From Crossiella sp. S99.2 (GTDB taxonomy: Bacteria > Actinomycetota > Actinomycetes > Mycobacteriales > Pseudonocardiaceae): 64,000 nt of DNA. This document shows, piece after piece, positions 16,970 through 24,887 of this stretch (position 1 is its first letter; each line of letters begins with the position of its first letter). Both the position numbers and the translations under genes were made by a program. The notes beneath the pieces are model-generated. The model worked only from the letters and a program-made list of their open reading frames with translations. It did no database searches and was not told the origin of the DNA. Location of the stretch: NCBI RefSeq assembly GCF_023094165.1, contig NZ_JALMDK010000012.1:1-64000 (forward strand). The letters are read 5' to 3'.

Positions 16970-17845
16970 TCACACTCCGGAGATCTGCTTGATCCAGGTG
17001 CGGAGTCCGGTGATGTCGGCGTAGCCGCCGAACCCGTCGTTCTGGGTCGGCTTGTGGCCGATCGAGCACACGCCGACCTGCACCCCGTTGACGATGATCG
17101 GACCGCCGGAGTCGCCGCCGGCGACCTCGCCGTTGTTGCGCACGCAGATCAGCGTGTTGTCCCCGGCGCAGCCCAGCGAGGCGACACTGCCGGTGGCGAA
17201 CTTGAGGTTCTCCGGCAGCGGGCCGGACCAGTCGGACTTGTCGGCGCCCCAGCCGTAGATGGTGTCGGCGGATCCGACCCGCACCGAGCCTGCCGCGCCG
17301 AGCCGCGAGTAGGTGGTGTTGATGTCCCGGTCGAGCTGCACCAGGCTCACGTCATTGCGGCCGCTGTAGTTGACCAGGCGGGTGGCCTTGGCGGTCTGGC
17401 CGCCGCTGCTGCGCTTGAGCGAGCCGACCCGGACGGTGAAGTTGGCGACCGGGCGCTGGGTGCAGTGCCGCGCGGTGAGCACCCAGCGCGGCGCGATGAT
17501 CGAGGCGGTGCAGGTGTGGCTGCCGTTGTAGGCCAGCGAGACGATCCAGGGGATGTTCTGGGTGACGGTGCCGCCGCGGACGATGAACGGCTCGGCGTCG
17601 CCGGCGGCTGGCGGGGCGGCGGCGTCGGGGGCCAGGGGGTGGGCGATGGTGGCGTTGTCCGCGGCGGCCGTGGTGGAGCCGGCGGTGGTGGAGCCAGGGG
17701 TGGTGGACTCGGCGGTGGTGGCGGCGGTGGTGGCGGCGGCGGTCGTGCCCGGGGTGGCGGTGGCGGCTGGACTGGTGGTGGCTGCGGTCGCGCAGACGAA
17801 CAGGGCGAGCACGGCGGCGCGCAGGAGCTTGGTCGTTCCTCGCAT
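16970..17845 (-). CDS. Secreted trypsin-like serine protease (S1 family)
   Basis: A 291-residue exported protein. A signal peptide of about 30 residues is followed by a Thr/Ala/Ser-rich linker (to about residue 60) and an S1 protease domain beginning at FIVRGG. The catalytic triad is His in VLTARHC, Asp in NDVSLVQLD and Ser in GDSGGP. The usual TAAHC is TARHC here. Cysteines around the triad can form the standard disulfides. ATG 17845 has AAGGA upstream on this strand. It lies downstream of a paralogue at 18096-18857, and the two share the stretches WSGPLPE and GYADI/GYTNV. Role: extracellular proteolysis; target unknown. Confidence 0.9.
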   Translation of the reverse strand: MRGTTKLLRAAVLALFVCATAATTSPAATATPGTTAAATTAATTAESTTPGSTTAGSTTAAADNATIAHPLAPDAAAPPAAGDAEPFIVRGGTVTQNIPWIVSLAYNGSHTCTASIIAPRWVLTARHCTQRPVANFTVRVGSLKRSSGGQTAKATRLVNYSGRNDVSLVQLDRDINTTYSRLGAAGSVRVGSADTIYGWGADKSDWSGPLPENLKFATGSVASLGCAGDNTLICVRNNGEVAGGDSGGPIIVNGVQVGVCSIGHKPTQNDGFGGYADITGLRTWIKQISGV

Positions 17846-17965
17846 GGTGGGTCCTTCGCAGGGATGGTCACGCACAGGGATGCGGCGGCGGTAACCTGGC
17901 CGCAGAGCTGAGTGTGCGAGCGCGGCGCGAGGAGCGGATCCCTTCGGAGGGACCGTGGAAATCGT

Positions 17966-17998
17966 CGAAAACGCGGTTCTCCAGGTAACCGTTCGTCT
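17966..17998. repeat. Dispersed palindromic element, copy 1
   Basis: Core GGTTCTCCAGGTAACC at 17975-17990, flanked by AAAACGC and GTTCG arms. Same core at 26684-26699 and a variant at 42226-42241. This copy lies between the two protease genes. Confidence 0.7.
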
Positions 17999-18040
17999 GG
18001 GCGGGTGCAGCCGGCCGGGACAAGCGGAGTGGCCGGGGCA

Positions 18041-18082
18041 GGCAGAAGGGCGCCACCCGGCAGGATGACGCCCTTCCTTGCT
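18041..18082 (-). terminator. Hairpin terminator after the second serine protease
   Basis: Arms GAAGGGCG (18045-18052) and CGCCCTTC (18069-18076) form a perfect 8-base stem; the outer GGCAG/CTGCC bases can extend it. It follows the stop of the protease gene on the minus strand. Confidence 0.65.
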
Positions 18083-18095
18083 GCCCCTCGGTCGG

Positions 18096-18857
18096 TCAGA
18101 CGCCCGCGTAGGAGCGGATCCAGGTGCGGAACAACGCGACGTTGGTGTAGCCGGCCCAGCCGCTGCCGGCGGGCTTGTGGCCGATGGCGCACACGCCGCC
18201 CTGGATCATCTGGCCGGTCTGCGGGCTACGCACGTACACCGGGCCGCCGGAGTCGCCGCCGGCGATGCTGCCGTTGGTCTGGGTGCACAGCACCCGCGGG
18301 TTGGCCGAGGCGCAGTTGGCGTCGGAGACCTTGCCGTCGGCGTACTTCAGGCGCTCGGGCAGCGGGCCGGACCAGTCCGCCTTCTCCGAGCCCCAGCCGT
18401 AGGCGGTGGCCGCCTGGTTGGTGGCGATGTCCGCACTGGTCGCGAGCACCGAGTAGGTGGTGTTGATGCTGCGGTCCAGCTCGACCAGGGCGATGTCGGC
18501 GTTCGGCCAGGAGTAGCTCGGGTGCTTGATCACCCGGGTGGCGTTGGCGGTGGTGCCGCCGCTGCTGCGGGTCAGCGAGCCGACCCGCACCGAGTAGGTG
18601 CCCGCCGCCTCGACGCAGTGCGCCGCGGTGAGCACCCAGCGGGCCGCGATGATGCTGGAGGTGCAGGTGAAGCCGCCGTTGCGGTGCAGGGCGGAGATCC
18701 ACGGCTTGGCGGAGCTGACGAATCCGCCGCCGACGATGAGCGGGTCCACGTCCTGGGTGGTCGTGGGCGCGGCGGCGGCGGGCAGAGCGCCGAGCAGCAG
18801 GGAACCGCTCACCGCGATGGTGGCCAGGATGGAACGCAGGGTCTTCTTCCCTCGCAT
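18096..18857 (-). CDS. Secreted trypsin-like serine protease (S1 family), paralogue
   Basis: A 253-residue exported protease with a clear signal peptide (MRGKKTLRSILATIAVSGS, cut after AAA-A around residue 29) and an S1 domain starting at LIVGGG. The triad is His in VLTAAHC, Asp in NADIALVELD and Ser in GDSGGP. It lacks the long Thr-rich linker of its downstream paralogue. The ATG at 18857 has GAGGGG 7 bases upstream on this strand. A terminator follows, so the paralogue at 16970 probably has its own promoter. Likely nutritional or developmental extracellular protease. Confidence 0.92.
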   Translation of the reverse strand: MRGKKTLRSILATIAVSGSLLLGALPAAAAPTTTQDVDPLIVGGGFVSSAKPWISALHRNGGFTCTSSIIAARWVLTAAHCVEAAGTYSVRVGSLTRSSGGTTANATRVIKHPSYSWPNADIALVELDRSINTTYSVLATSADIATNQAATAYGWGSEKADWSGPLPERLKYADGKVSDANCASANPRVLCTQTNGSIAGGDSGGPVYVRSPQTGQMIQGGVCAIGHKPAGSGWAGYTNVALFRTWIRSYAGV

Positions 18858-19038
18858 GGTCAAACCCCTCGATCGGCGGACCGTCGCGCGAGAGCAGGGG
18901 AGCGCGGCGGTCCGGAATGGTGAAACCGGACAGAGTGTGGGTGCCGTCACACTTTCGGCTGAACCCCTCTAACGGCGGGTGTGGCACGGAGTTTTGAACA
19001 AACGTTGGTGGCGGGCGGTCTTGTCAGGGGTGGCTGCG

Positions 19039-20274
19039 ATGATCCGCCGGGTGCAGACCATGAGCCCGGCCGCTGCCCGGCGGACCGCCCTGGCCGCCCA
19101 GGGATTCGCCGAACCCCGCCCCACCGCGACCCCGACCCGGCGGCACCTGCAACGGGTGCTGGACCGGACCCAGCTCATCCAGCTGGACTCGGTCAACGTC
19201 GCGGTGCGCGCGCACTACGCGCCGCTGTTCAGCAGGCTCGGCGCGTACCCGACCGAACTGCTCGACGAGGCCGCCTGGTCGCACAGCGCGCGCCGGCCGC
19301 GGCTGCTGGTGGAGTACTGGGCGCATGAGGCGAGCGTGGTCCCGGTGGCCGACTGGCCGCTGTTCCGGTGGCGGATGCGGCACTACGAATCGCTGCGCGG
19401 CAGGCACTGGAAGGCCGCGGTGGACACGCCCGCGCTGGTCGAGGACGTGCTGGCCGCGGTGAAGGAGCTGGGGCCGGTCGGCGCGGGCGCGCTGGAGAAG
19501 GCGCTGGGCGGGCAGGGGCGCGGGCCGGGGGCCTGGTGGGAGCGTTCGGAGGTGAAGATGGTCTGCGAGTACCTCTTCGCCGTCGGTGGGCTGACCACCG
19601 GTACCCGGCGTTCCTTCGAGCGGCTCTACGACCTGCCGGAACGGGTGATTCCGGCGGAGTTCCTGAGCCAGGCCGAGCTGCCGGAGGCGGACGCGCACCG
19701 GGAGCTGATCCGGCGGTCCGCGGTGGCGCTGGGCGTGGCCACCGAGGCCGATCTGCGCGACTACTACCGGCTGCCGGTGGCCGGTGCGCGGCAGGCGGTG
19801 GCCGAGCTGGTCGAGGAGGGGGAACTGGAACCGGTCGAGGTGCTCGGCTGGGGCCGGCAGGCTTATCGGCACGTGCGGGCGCGGACTCCGCGCACGGTGG
19901 CCGCGCGGGCACTGCTGTGCCCGTTCGACCCGCTGATCTGGGAGCGGGCCCGCACCGAGCGGCTGTTCGACTTCCACTACCGGATCGAGATCTACGTGCC
20001 CGCGCCCAAGCGGGTGCACGGCTACTACGTGTTCCCGTTCCTGCTGGAGGAGCGGTTGTCCGCGCGGGTGGACCTCAAGGCGGACCGGGCCGCCGGGCTG
20101 CTGCGGGTGCCGGGGGCGTTCCTGGAGGACGGGCCGGACAAGCCGCCGCGGGCGCGGGTGATCGCCGAACTGGCCGACGAGCTGACGCTGATGGCGGGCT
20201 GGCTGGGGCTCTCCGGTGTGGCGGTCGGCGGGCGCGGCGACCTGGCCAAGGACCTGGCCGCCGCGCTCCGCTGA
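19039..20274 (+). CDS. Winged-helix DNA glycosylase-like protein (YcaQ/AlkX family)
   Basis: A 411-residue protein of the HTH_42 (YcaQ) family. E. coli YcaQ unhooks DNA interstrand crosslinks; the AlkX branch carries a Q-hydrophobic-D catalytic motif, whereas AlkZ-type antibiotic-resistance members have Q-hydrophobic-Q. Here the N-terminal region reads LIQLDSVNV, i.e. QLD, placing it with AlkX (recalled family knowledge). Further conserved stretches are VEYWAHEA, LCPFDPLIWER and YYVFPFLLEERLSARVDLK. The start is uncertain among GTG 18979, ATG 19039 and ATG 19060; ATG 19039 is preferred as the first ATG. The neighbours give no hint of a linked toxin. Confidence 0.85.
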   Translation: MIRRVQTMSPAAARRTALAAQGFAEPRPTATPTRRHLQRVLDRTQLIQLDSVNVAVRAHYAPLFSRLGAYPTELLDEAAWSHSARRPRLLVEYWAHEASVVPVADWPLFRWRMRHYESLRGRHWKAAVDTPALVEDVLAAVKELGPVGAGALEKALGGQGRGPGAWWERSEVKMVCEYLFAVGGLTTGTRRSFERLYDLPERVIPAEFLSQAELPEADAHRELIRRSAVALGVATEADLRDYYRLPVAGARQAVAELVEEGELEPVEVLGWGRQAYRHVRARTPRTVAARALLCPFDPLIWERARTERLFDFHYRIEIYVPAPKRVHGYYVFPFLLEERLSARVDLKADRAAGLLRVPGAFLEDGPDKPPRARVIAELADELTLMAGWLGLSGVAVGGRGDLAKDLAAALR

Positions 20275-20320
20275 TCCCCCCGACTGCCACCACCCCCGGG
20301 GCAGTCCGAACGGTGGCGAC

Positions 20321-21235
20321 CTACCAGGAGGAGGTCGTCACCACGACGTTGCCGTAGCCGGTGCGGCCGGTGATGCGCAGCGGCAGGTCCTCCGGCGGGG
20401 TGTCGCCGCGGACCTCCAGTTCGCTGCGCGCCTGCCCGTAGCTGGACTCCAGGTCCAGCTCGGCGGCCACGCCCGGCCGGATCGCGATGCGCAGCTCACC
20501 GGAGCCGGTGCGCAGTTCCAGCTTGCCCTCAGCGGCGTCGGCCACGGTCAGGTCGCCGGTGCCGGTGCGCACCCGCACATCGGCCTGCACCGCGCCCAGC
20601 CACACGCTGCCGCGGCTGGTGGTCAGCTCGCTCGGACCGCCGACCGAGGAGACCTCCAGATCGCCGCTGCCGCTGCGGGCGCGCAGCCCGCCGAGCATCG
20701 GGCCGAGCCGGACGCTGCCGGACCCGGCGTTGACCGAGGCGGCGCCGTCGGCCCGGTCCACCGAGATCTGCCCGGTGCCGGTGTTGACGTCGAGCCGGTT
20801 CGCGGCGCCGGTGACGGTGACATCGCCGGAGCCGCTGTGCGCGGTCAGGTGCGAGCCGTTGGGCGCCTGCACCTCGACCTTCACCGGCACCAGGCGCAAC
20901 GGCAGGTCCGACGGGGTGCGCACGCGCAGCCGGTTGCCGGTGAACTCCACCGTGGTGCGGCGCAGCACCTCGGCGCCGACATCGGCCGGGTCGCGGGTCG
21001 TGCCCGCCGAACCGAACTGGTCGGTTACCCAGCTGAGCAGGCCGGTGAGCTGGTTGCCGAAGCCGGTGGCCGCGGACGGGTCGTGCGTGAGCCGCACGTG
21101 CACCCCGGGTTTGTCGGTCAGTCGCACCTCGATCCGGCCGGAGCCGATCTCCACGTGCACTTCGGCCGGTCCCTCGGCGGCGAACTCCTCGACCCTGGTC
21201 GCGGCGGGACCGGTGCTGGCCTCAGTCATGATCAC
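20321..21235 (-). CDS. DUF4097 beta-strand-repeat protein
   Basis: A 304-residue protein made largely of short repeating beta-strand units with SGSGDV, GTGQIS, GSGSVRL, SGSGDLEV, GTGDLTV and GSGELRI, the pattern of DUF4097/DUF4098 putative adhesin-like beta-solenoids. No signal peptide or membrane segment is seen, so it is probably cytoplasmic; function unknown. GTG 21235 has GAGGGG five bases upstream; ATG 21229 is an alternative. It starts 16 bases after the stop of the HicB-like gene and almost certainly shares its transcript and its palindromic operator. Confidence 0.82.
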   Translation of the reverse strand: MIMTEASTGPAATRVEEFAAEGPAEVHVEIGSGRIEVRLTDKPGVHVRLTHDPSAATGFGNQLTGLLSWVTDQFGSAGTTRDPADVGAEVLRRTTVEFTGNRLRVRTPSDLPLRLVPVKVEVQAPNGSHLTAHSGSGDVTVTGAANRLDVNTGTGQISVDRADGAASVNAGSGSVRLGPMLGGLRARSGSGDLEVSSVGGPSELTTSRGSVWLGAVQADVRVRTGTGDLTVADAAEGKLELRTGSGELRIAIRPGVAAELDLESSYGQARSELEVRGDTPPEDLPLRITGRTGYGNVVVTTSSW

Positions 21236-21251
21236 ATCCACCCCTCTGTCC

Positions 21252-21812
21252 TCAGCCCTGGACCCAGCCGCGCAACCGGCTGTTGGTCGCCTCGCCCCGC
21301 TGTTCACTGCGCCGCTGCTGACGCCACTCGTGACGTCGCGACCGATCGTCCGTGCCCTGCCCGTGCAGAGCGCCCTGCACCGCCTGGGACAACCAGGAGT
21401 TCAGCGACACGCCCTGGGCGTTGGCTGCCTTCTCCGCCTTGCCCTTGAGTTCCTCGAACAGCCGCAGCGTGATCCGGCTGATGTCGCCGCCCTCGCCGAG
21501 CGGGGAGAACGGCGGTGGCGGCGGAGGCGGTGGTGGCACCGAATCCGCTGCGGGAGAACGGCGCTGACCAGCGGCGGGAGTGACCACGACGCGCACGTCC
21601 CTGCCGTCCAGGCGTACGTCCACCACCTGCCCGTCCAGTGTCGCGGTGACCTCGGCGGCCAGGTCGGAGAGCGCGTTCATGATGGCCAGCCGAGCCGCCG
21701 GCTCCAGCGCGGCGGCCAGCAGGGCCGCGGTGCGCCGGGTCTGCTCGTCCCCGGCCGAGGCGGCGGTGGTCAGGTCCTCCCGCAGTCCGTTGACGTAGCT
21801 CGTGAGATCCAT
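21252..21812 (-). CDS. HicB-like antitoxin-family protein
   Basis: A 186-residue protein. The C-terminal part (residues ~110-150) resembles a HicB/Arc-type ribbon-helix-helix: GDISRITLRLFEELKGKAEK then GVSLNSWLSQAVQGAL. A poly-proline run (10 residues) joins it to an N-terminal helical domain with VDVRLDGRDVRVVV. No hicA-type toxin is adjacent; the gene downstream is DUF4097. A -35 (TTGACT) and -10 (CATAGT) with 17-base spacing put the transcript start on the ATG itself, so the mRNA may be leaderless, and the operator palindrome covers this promoter. It may autoregulate as RHH proteins do. Confidence 0.75.
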   Translation of the reverse strand: MDLTSYVNGLREDLTTAASAGDEQTRRTAALLAAALEPAARLAIMNALSDLAAEVTATLDGQVVDVRLDGRDVRVVVTPAAGQRRSPAADSVPPPPPPPPPFSPLGEGGDISRITLRLFEELKGKAEKAANAQGVSLNSWLSQAVQGALHGQGTDDRSRRHEWRQQRRSEQRGEATNSRLRGWVQG

Positions 21813-21860
21813 GACGCCACTATGGCGTCACGACTGATGTCAGTCAAGGAAGTCGTGACG
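21812..21860. promoter_or_regulatory. Overlapping palindromic operators in hicB-like/thyX divergent region
   Basis: Palindrome 1 is TGACGCCACTATGGCGTCA (21812-21830, 8-base arms), covering the -10 and start codon of the HicB-like gene. Palindrome 2 has arms CGTCACGACT (21826-21835) and AGTCGTGACG (21851-21860). Minus-strand -35 is at 21842-21847 and -10 at 21819-21824. Confidence 0.7.
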
Positions 21861-21921
21861 GCGAGGTGCTGTCAGCGGGGTCTGCTGCGCGCCGCTGACA
21901 AGGCGAACTACTGTGTTCGCC

Positions 21922-22674
21922 GTGACTCAGACGGTGCAGCCGAAGGTTCAGCTCATTGGGAAGACCGAGTTCTTCCCGCCGGCCGACGTGCCGTGGTCCA
22001 CTGACGCCGACGGTGGCGAGGCGCTCGCGGAGTTCGCCGGCCGCGCCTGCTACCAGTCCTGGAGCAAGCCCAACCCGGCCACCGCCTCCAACGCCGGCTA
22101 CCTGCGGCACATCCTGGAGGTCGGCCACCTGTCCGTGCTCGAGCACGGCTCGGTCAGCTTCTACTTCACCGGCCTGTCCCGCTCGCTCACCCACGAGCTG
22201 ATCCGGCACCGGCACTTCTCCTATTCCCAGCTCTCCCAGCGCTACGTGCCCGAGCGGGACGCCGCGATGGTCGAGCCGGACGTCATCGCCGAGGACCCGG
22301 AACTGCACCGGATGTTCCTGGCCGCGGCCGAGGCCAGCGTGGCCGCCTACAACGAGCTGCTCGAGGGCCTGGAGCGCAAGTTCGCCGACGTCAAGAACGC
22401 CACCCTGCGCCGCAAGCAGGCGCGGCAGGCGGCGCGGGCGATCCTGCCCAACGCCACCGAGACCCGCATCGTGGTCACCGGCAACTACCGCGCCTGGCGG
22501 CACTTCATCGCGATGCGCGCCACCGAGCACGCCGACGTGGAGATCCGCGCGCTGGCCGTGGAGTGCCTGCGTCAGCTGCACAAGGTCGCGGCGAACGTCT
22601 TCAGCGACTTCGAGATCTCCGCGCTGGCCGACGGCACCGAGGTCGCCTCCAGCCCGTTGGTCACCGAGGGCTGA
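21922..22674 (+). CDS. thyX: FAD-dependent thymidylate synthase ThyX
   Basis: A 250-residue flavin-dependent enzyme methylating dUMP to dTMP with methylene-tetrahydrofolate and NADPH. The signature RHRxxSxxxxSxRY is exactly present as RHRHFSYSQLSQRY. Works as a homotetramer. TACTGT lies 7 bases before GTG 21922, suggesting a leaderless message, so I prefer 21922 to the GTG at 21913. The thyX-dapA-rnj grouping matches M. tuberculosis, although here two small genes separate thyX and dapA. No thyA is in the window. Confidence 0.96.
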   Translation: MTQTVQPKVQLIGKTEFFPPADVPWSTDADGGEALAEFAGRACYQSWSKPNPATASNAGYLRHILEVGHLSVLEHGSVSFYFTGLSRSLTHELIRHRHFSYSQLSQRYVPERDAAMVEPDVIAEDPELHRMFLAAAEASVAAYNELLEGLERKFADVKNATLRRKQARQAARAILPNATETRIVVTGNYRAWRHFIAMRATEHADVEIRALAVECLRQLHKVAANVFSDFEISALADGTEVASSPLVTEG

Positions 22675-22684
22675 GTCCGCGCGG

Positions 22685-23233
22685 ATGCGGCTGGAATCGT
22701 TGACCGGGGCCGCGCTGGCCGGGCTGGCACCGCGGGTGGCCACGGCTTACGCGGCCGCGTTCGCGCCGCCGCCGTACTCCTACGACCAGGCCAAGGTCGA
22801 GCGCGCGCTGAACACGCTGAGCTTCGCCGCGGCCCAGCCCGGCGCGACCGCGGTGCTGGCCCTCGACGCGGACGACACCGTGCTCGGCGCGGGCTGGGGC
22901 TGGGTGACCCCGCCTGGTCTGCACGTGCCGGACAGCCCGTTCGCCCGGCTCTACGCCACGGTGGCCGAGGCCATCGGCGGCGAGCCGGTCGCGCACGAGC
23001 TGCTGCCCGGCCGGTTCGAGCTGATCGAGTTGTTCGTGCACCCGGACCGGCAGGGCGAGGGGCTGGGCCGGGCGATCGCGCGGCAGGTGCTCGACGGCCG
23101 CGGCGGCTGGCTGCTGGCCTGGCCGTCCGCGCCCGCGCACGCCGCCTACCTGCGCTGGGGCTGGATCGAACGCGGCCGCTTCGGCAACCGGCACGGCGAG
23201 CAGGTGGCGGTGCTCACTGTCGAGCCGGCGTAG
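22685..23233 (+). CDS. GNAT family N-acetyltransferase
   Basis: A 182-residue GNAT protein. The acetyl-CoA motif is VHPDRQGEGLGRAIARQVL (the Q-G-E-G-L-G loop near residue 122). The N-terminus has YSYDQAKVERALN. Substrate unknown. It begins 10 bases after thyX with an ATG and is probably co-transcribed. Confidence 0.85.
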   Translation: MRLESLTGAALAGLAPRVATAYAAAFAPPPYSYDQAKVERALNTLSFAAAQPGATAVLALDADDTVLGAGWGWVTPPGLHVPDSPFARLYATVAEAIGGEPVAHELLPGRFELIELFVHPDRQGEGLGRAIARQVLDGRGGWLLAWPSAPAHAAYLRWGWIERGRFGNRHGEQVAVLTVEPA

Positions 23234-23264
23234 CGGACCGGCGGTCCGGTTGTAGGGTGGCGGC

Positions 23265-23882
23265 ATGGGCATCGCGCGGACGGAACGCCGGGAACTGGTC
23301 GAGCTGTTCACCGCGGTCGGGCCGGACGCGCCGACCCTGTGCGGGGAGTGGACCACCCGGGACCTGGCCGCGCACCTGGTGTTGCGGGAACGCCGCCTGG
23401 ACGCGGCCCCCGGCATCGCGCTGAGCGCCTTCGCCGGGCACACCCAGCGGGTGCAGGAGTCCTTCGCCGCCAAACCGTGGGCCGAGCTGGTCGACCTGGT
23501 CCGCACCGGCCCGCCCTGGTACTCCCCCTACGGCCTGCCCGGCCTGGAAGACCTGGTCAACGGGGCCGAGTACTTCATCCACCACGAGGACGTCCGGCGG
23601 GCCCAGCCCGACTGGGAACCGCGGGAGCTGGACCAGGAACCGCTGTGGCGCACGGTCCGGATGTCGGCCCGGCTGACCTACCGCAAGAGCCCGGTCGGCC
23701 TGGCGCTGGCGCGTCCGGACGGGCAGCGCGCGGTGATCAAGAACGGGCCGAGCCCGGTGACCATCGTGGGCGAGCCCGCCGAGCTGCTGCTGCACTCCTT
23801 CGGGCGGGAACAGGCCAGGGTGGAACTGCAGGGCGACCCGCGCGCGGTGGCCGTGGTGGAGAATCTCGACCGCAGCATGTGA
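23265..23882 (+). CDS. TIGR03085 family metal-binding (DinB-like) protein
   Basis: A 205-residue protein matching the actinobacterial TIGR03085 family, related to maleylpyruvate isomerase N-terminal and DinB-like four-helix bundles. Expected metal-binding histidines appear in DLAAHLVLRERR (residue ~37), EYFIHHEDVRRAQ (residue ~107) and LLLHSFGREQARVEL near the C-terminus. Biochemical role unknown; some relatives transfer thiols such as mycothiol. TAGGGT lies 6 bases before the ATG, consistent with a leaderless transcript. Confidence 0.85.
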   Translation: MGIARTERRELVELFTAVGPDAPTLCGEWTTRDLAAHLVLRERRLDAAPGIALSAFAGHTQRVQESFAAKPWAELVDLVRTGPPWYSPYGLPGLEDLVNGAEYFIHHEDVRRAQPDWEPRELDQEPLWRTVRMSARLTYRKSPVGLALARPDGQRAVIKNGPSPVTIVGEPAELLLHSFGREQARVELQGDPRAVAVVENLDRSM

Positions 23883-23975
23883 CTCGCCGGAGTATTCGCG
23901 GCGCGGCATGTGAACTGCGGCAAACGGGGGCCGCGCGGTCAGGGCGGGATCGAAAGCGTTGTAGCGTTCCAGACC

Positions 23976-24887
23976 ATGACCGCATGCCCCACCGCACAAC
24001 CTGGCCGGCCGTTCGGCCAGGTGCTTGTCGCCATGGTGACGCCCTTCGACGCCGCAGGAGCTCTCGACCTCGACGCGGCCCAGAAACTGGCCGCCCACCT
24101 GGTCGCCAAGGGTTGCGACGGCCTGGTCCTCAACGGCACCACCGGCGAATCCCCGACGACCTCCGACACCGAGAAGGCCGAGCTGGTCCGGGCCGTGGCC
24201 GACGTCGTCGGCGACCGCGCCGCGGTGATCACCGGCGTCGGCACCTATGACACCGCGCACAGCGTGCACCTGGCCATGGAGGCGGCCAAGTCGGGCGCGC
24301 ACGGCGTGCTCGTGGTGACCCCGTACTACTCGCGCCCGCCGCAGTCCGGCCTGCTCGCGCACTTCAGCGCGGTGGCGGACGCGACCGAGCTGCCGGTGAT
24401 GCTCTACGACATCCCGCCGCGCAGCATCGTGCCGATCGAGGTGGACACCTTCCGCAAGCTCGCCGAGCACCCGCGGATCGTCGCGGTCAAGGACGCCAAG
24501 GGCGATCTGACCGCGGGCACCCAGGTGATGGCCGAGACCGGACTGGCCTACTACTCCGGTGACGACGTGCTCAACCTGCCCTGGCTCTCCGTCGGCGGGA
24601 TCGGGTTCGCCAGCGTCATCGGCCACGTCGTGCCGGACAAGCTGGTGCGCATGCTGCGCGCCTACGAGTCGGGTGATGTGGCCGGGGCACGCGCGGTGCA
24701 CACCGCGCTGTTGCCGATCTATGCCGCGTTCGCCAAGCTCGGCGGCGTGATCTTCAGCAAGGCCGCGCTGCGGTTGCAGGGCATCGAGGTGGGCAACCCC
24801 AGGTTGCCGCTGCCGCCCGCCACCCCGGAGCAGGTCGAGCTGGTTGCGGCGGCTCTGCGCGCCGCGGATGTGGAGGTTTCCCGCTAG
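23976..24887 (+). CDS. dapA: 4-hydroxy-tetrahydrodipicolinate synthase DapA
   Basis: A 303-residue class I aldolase that condenses pyruvate with aspartate semialdehyde, the first committed step to diaminopimelate and lysine. Visible are GTTGESPTTSD (residue ~45), the proton-relay tyrosine in LYDIPPR (residue ~142), the Schiff-base lysine in VAVKDAKGD (residue ~170) and the GGIGFASVIGH loop. ATG 23976 gives the usual N-terminus; a longer in-frame GTG/other start upstream has no support. TAGCGT 8 bases upstream could be a -10 of a leaderless message. The TAG stop shares its G with the GTG start of rnj. Confidence 0.96.
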   Translation: MTACPTAQPGRPFGQVLVAMVTPFDAAGALDLDAAQKLAAHLVAKGCDGLVLNGTTGESPTTSDTEKAELVRAVADVVGDRAAVITGVGTYDTAHSVHLAMEAAKSGAHGVLVVTPYYSRPPQSGLLAHFSAVADATELPVMLYDIPPRSIVPIEVDTFRKLAEHPRIVAVKDAKGDLTAGTQVMAETGLAYYSGDDVLNLPWLSVGGIGFASVIGHVVPDKLVRMLRAYESGDVAGARAVHTALLPIYAAFAKLGGVIFSKAALRLQGIEVGNPRLPLPPATPEQVELVAAALRAADVEVSR

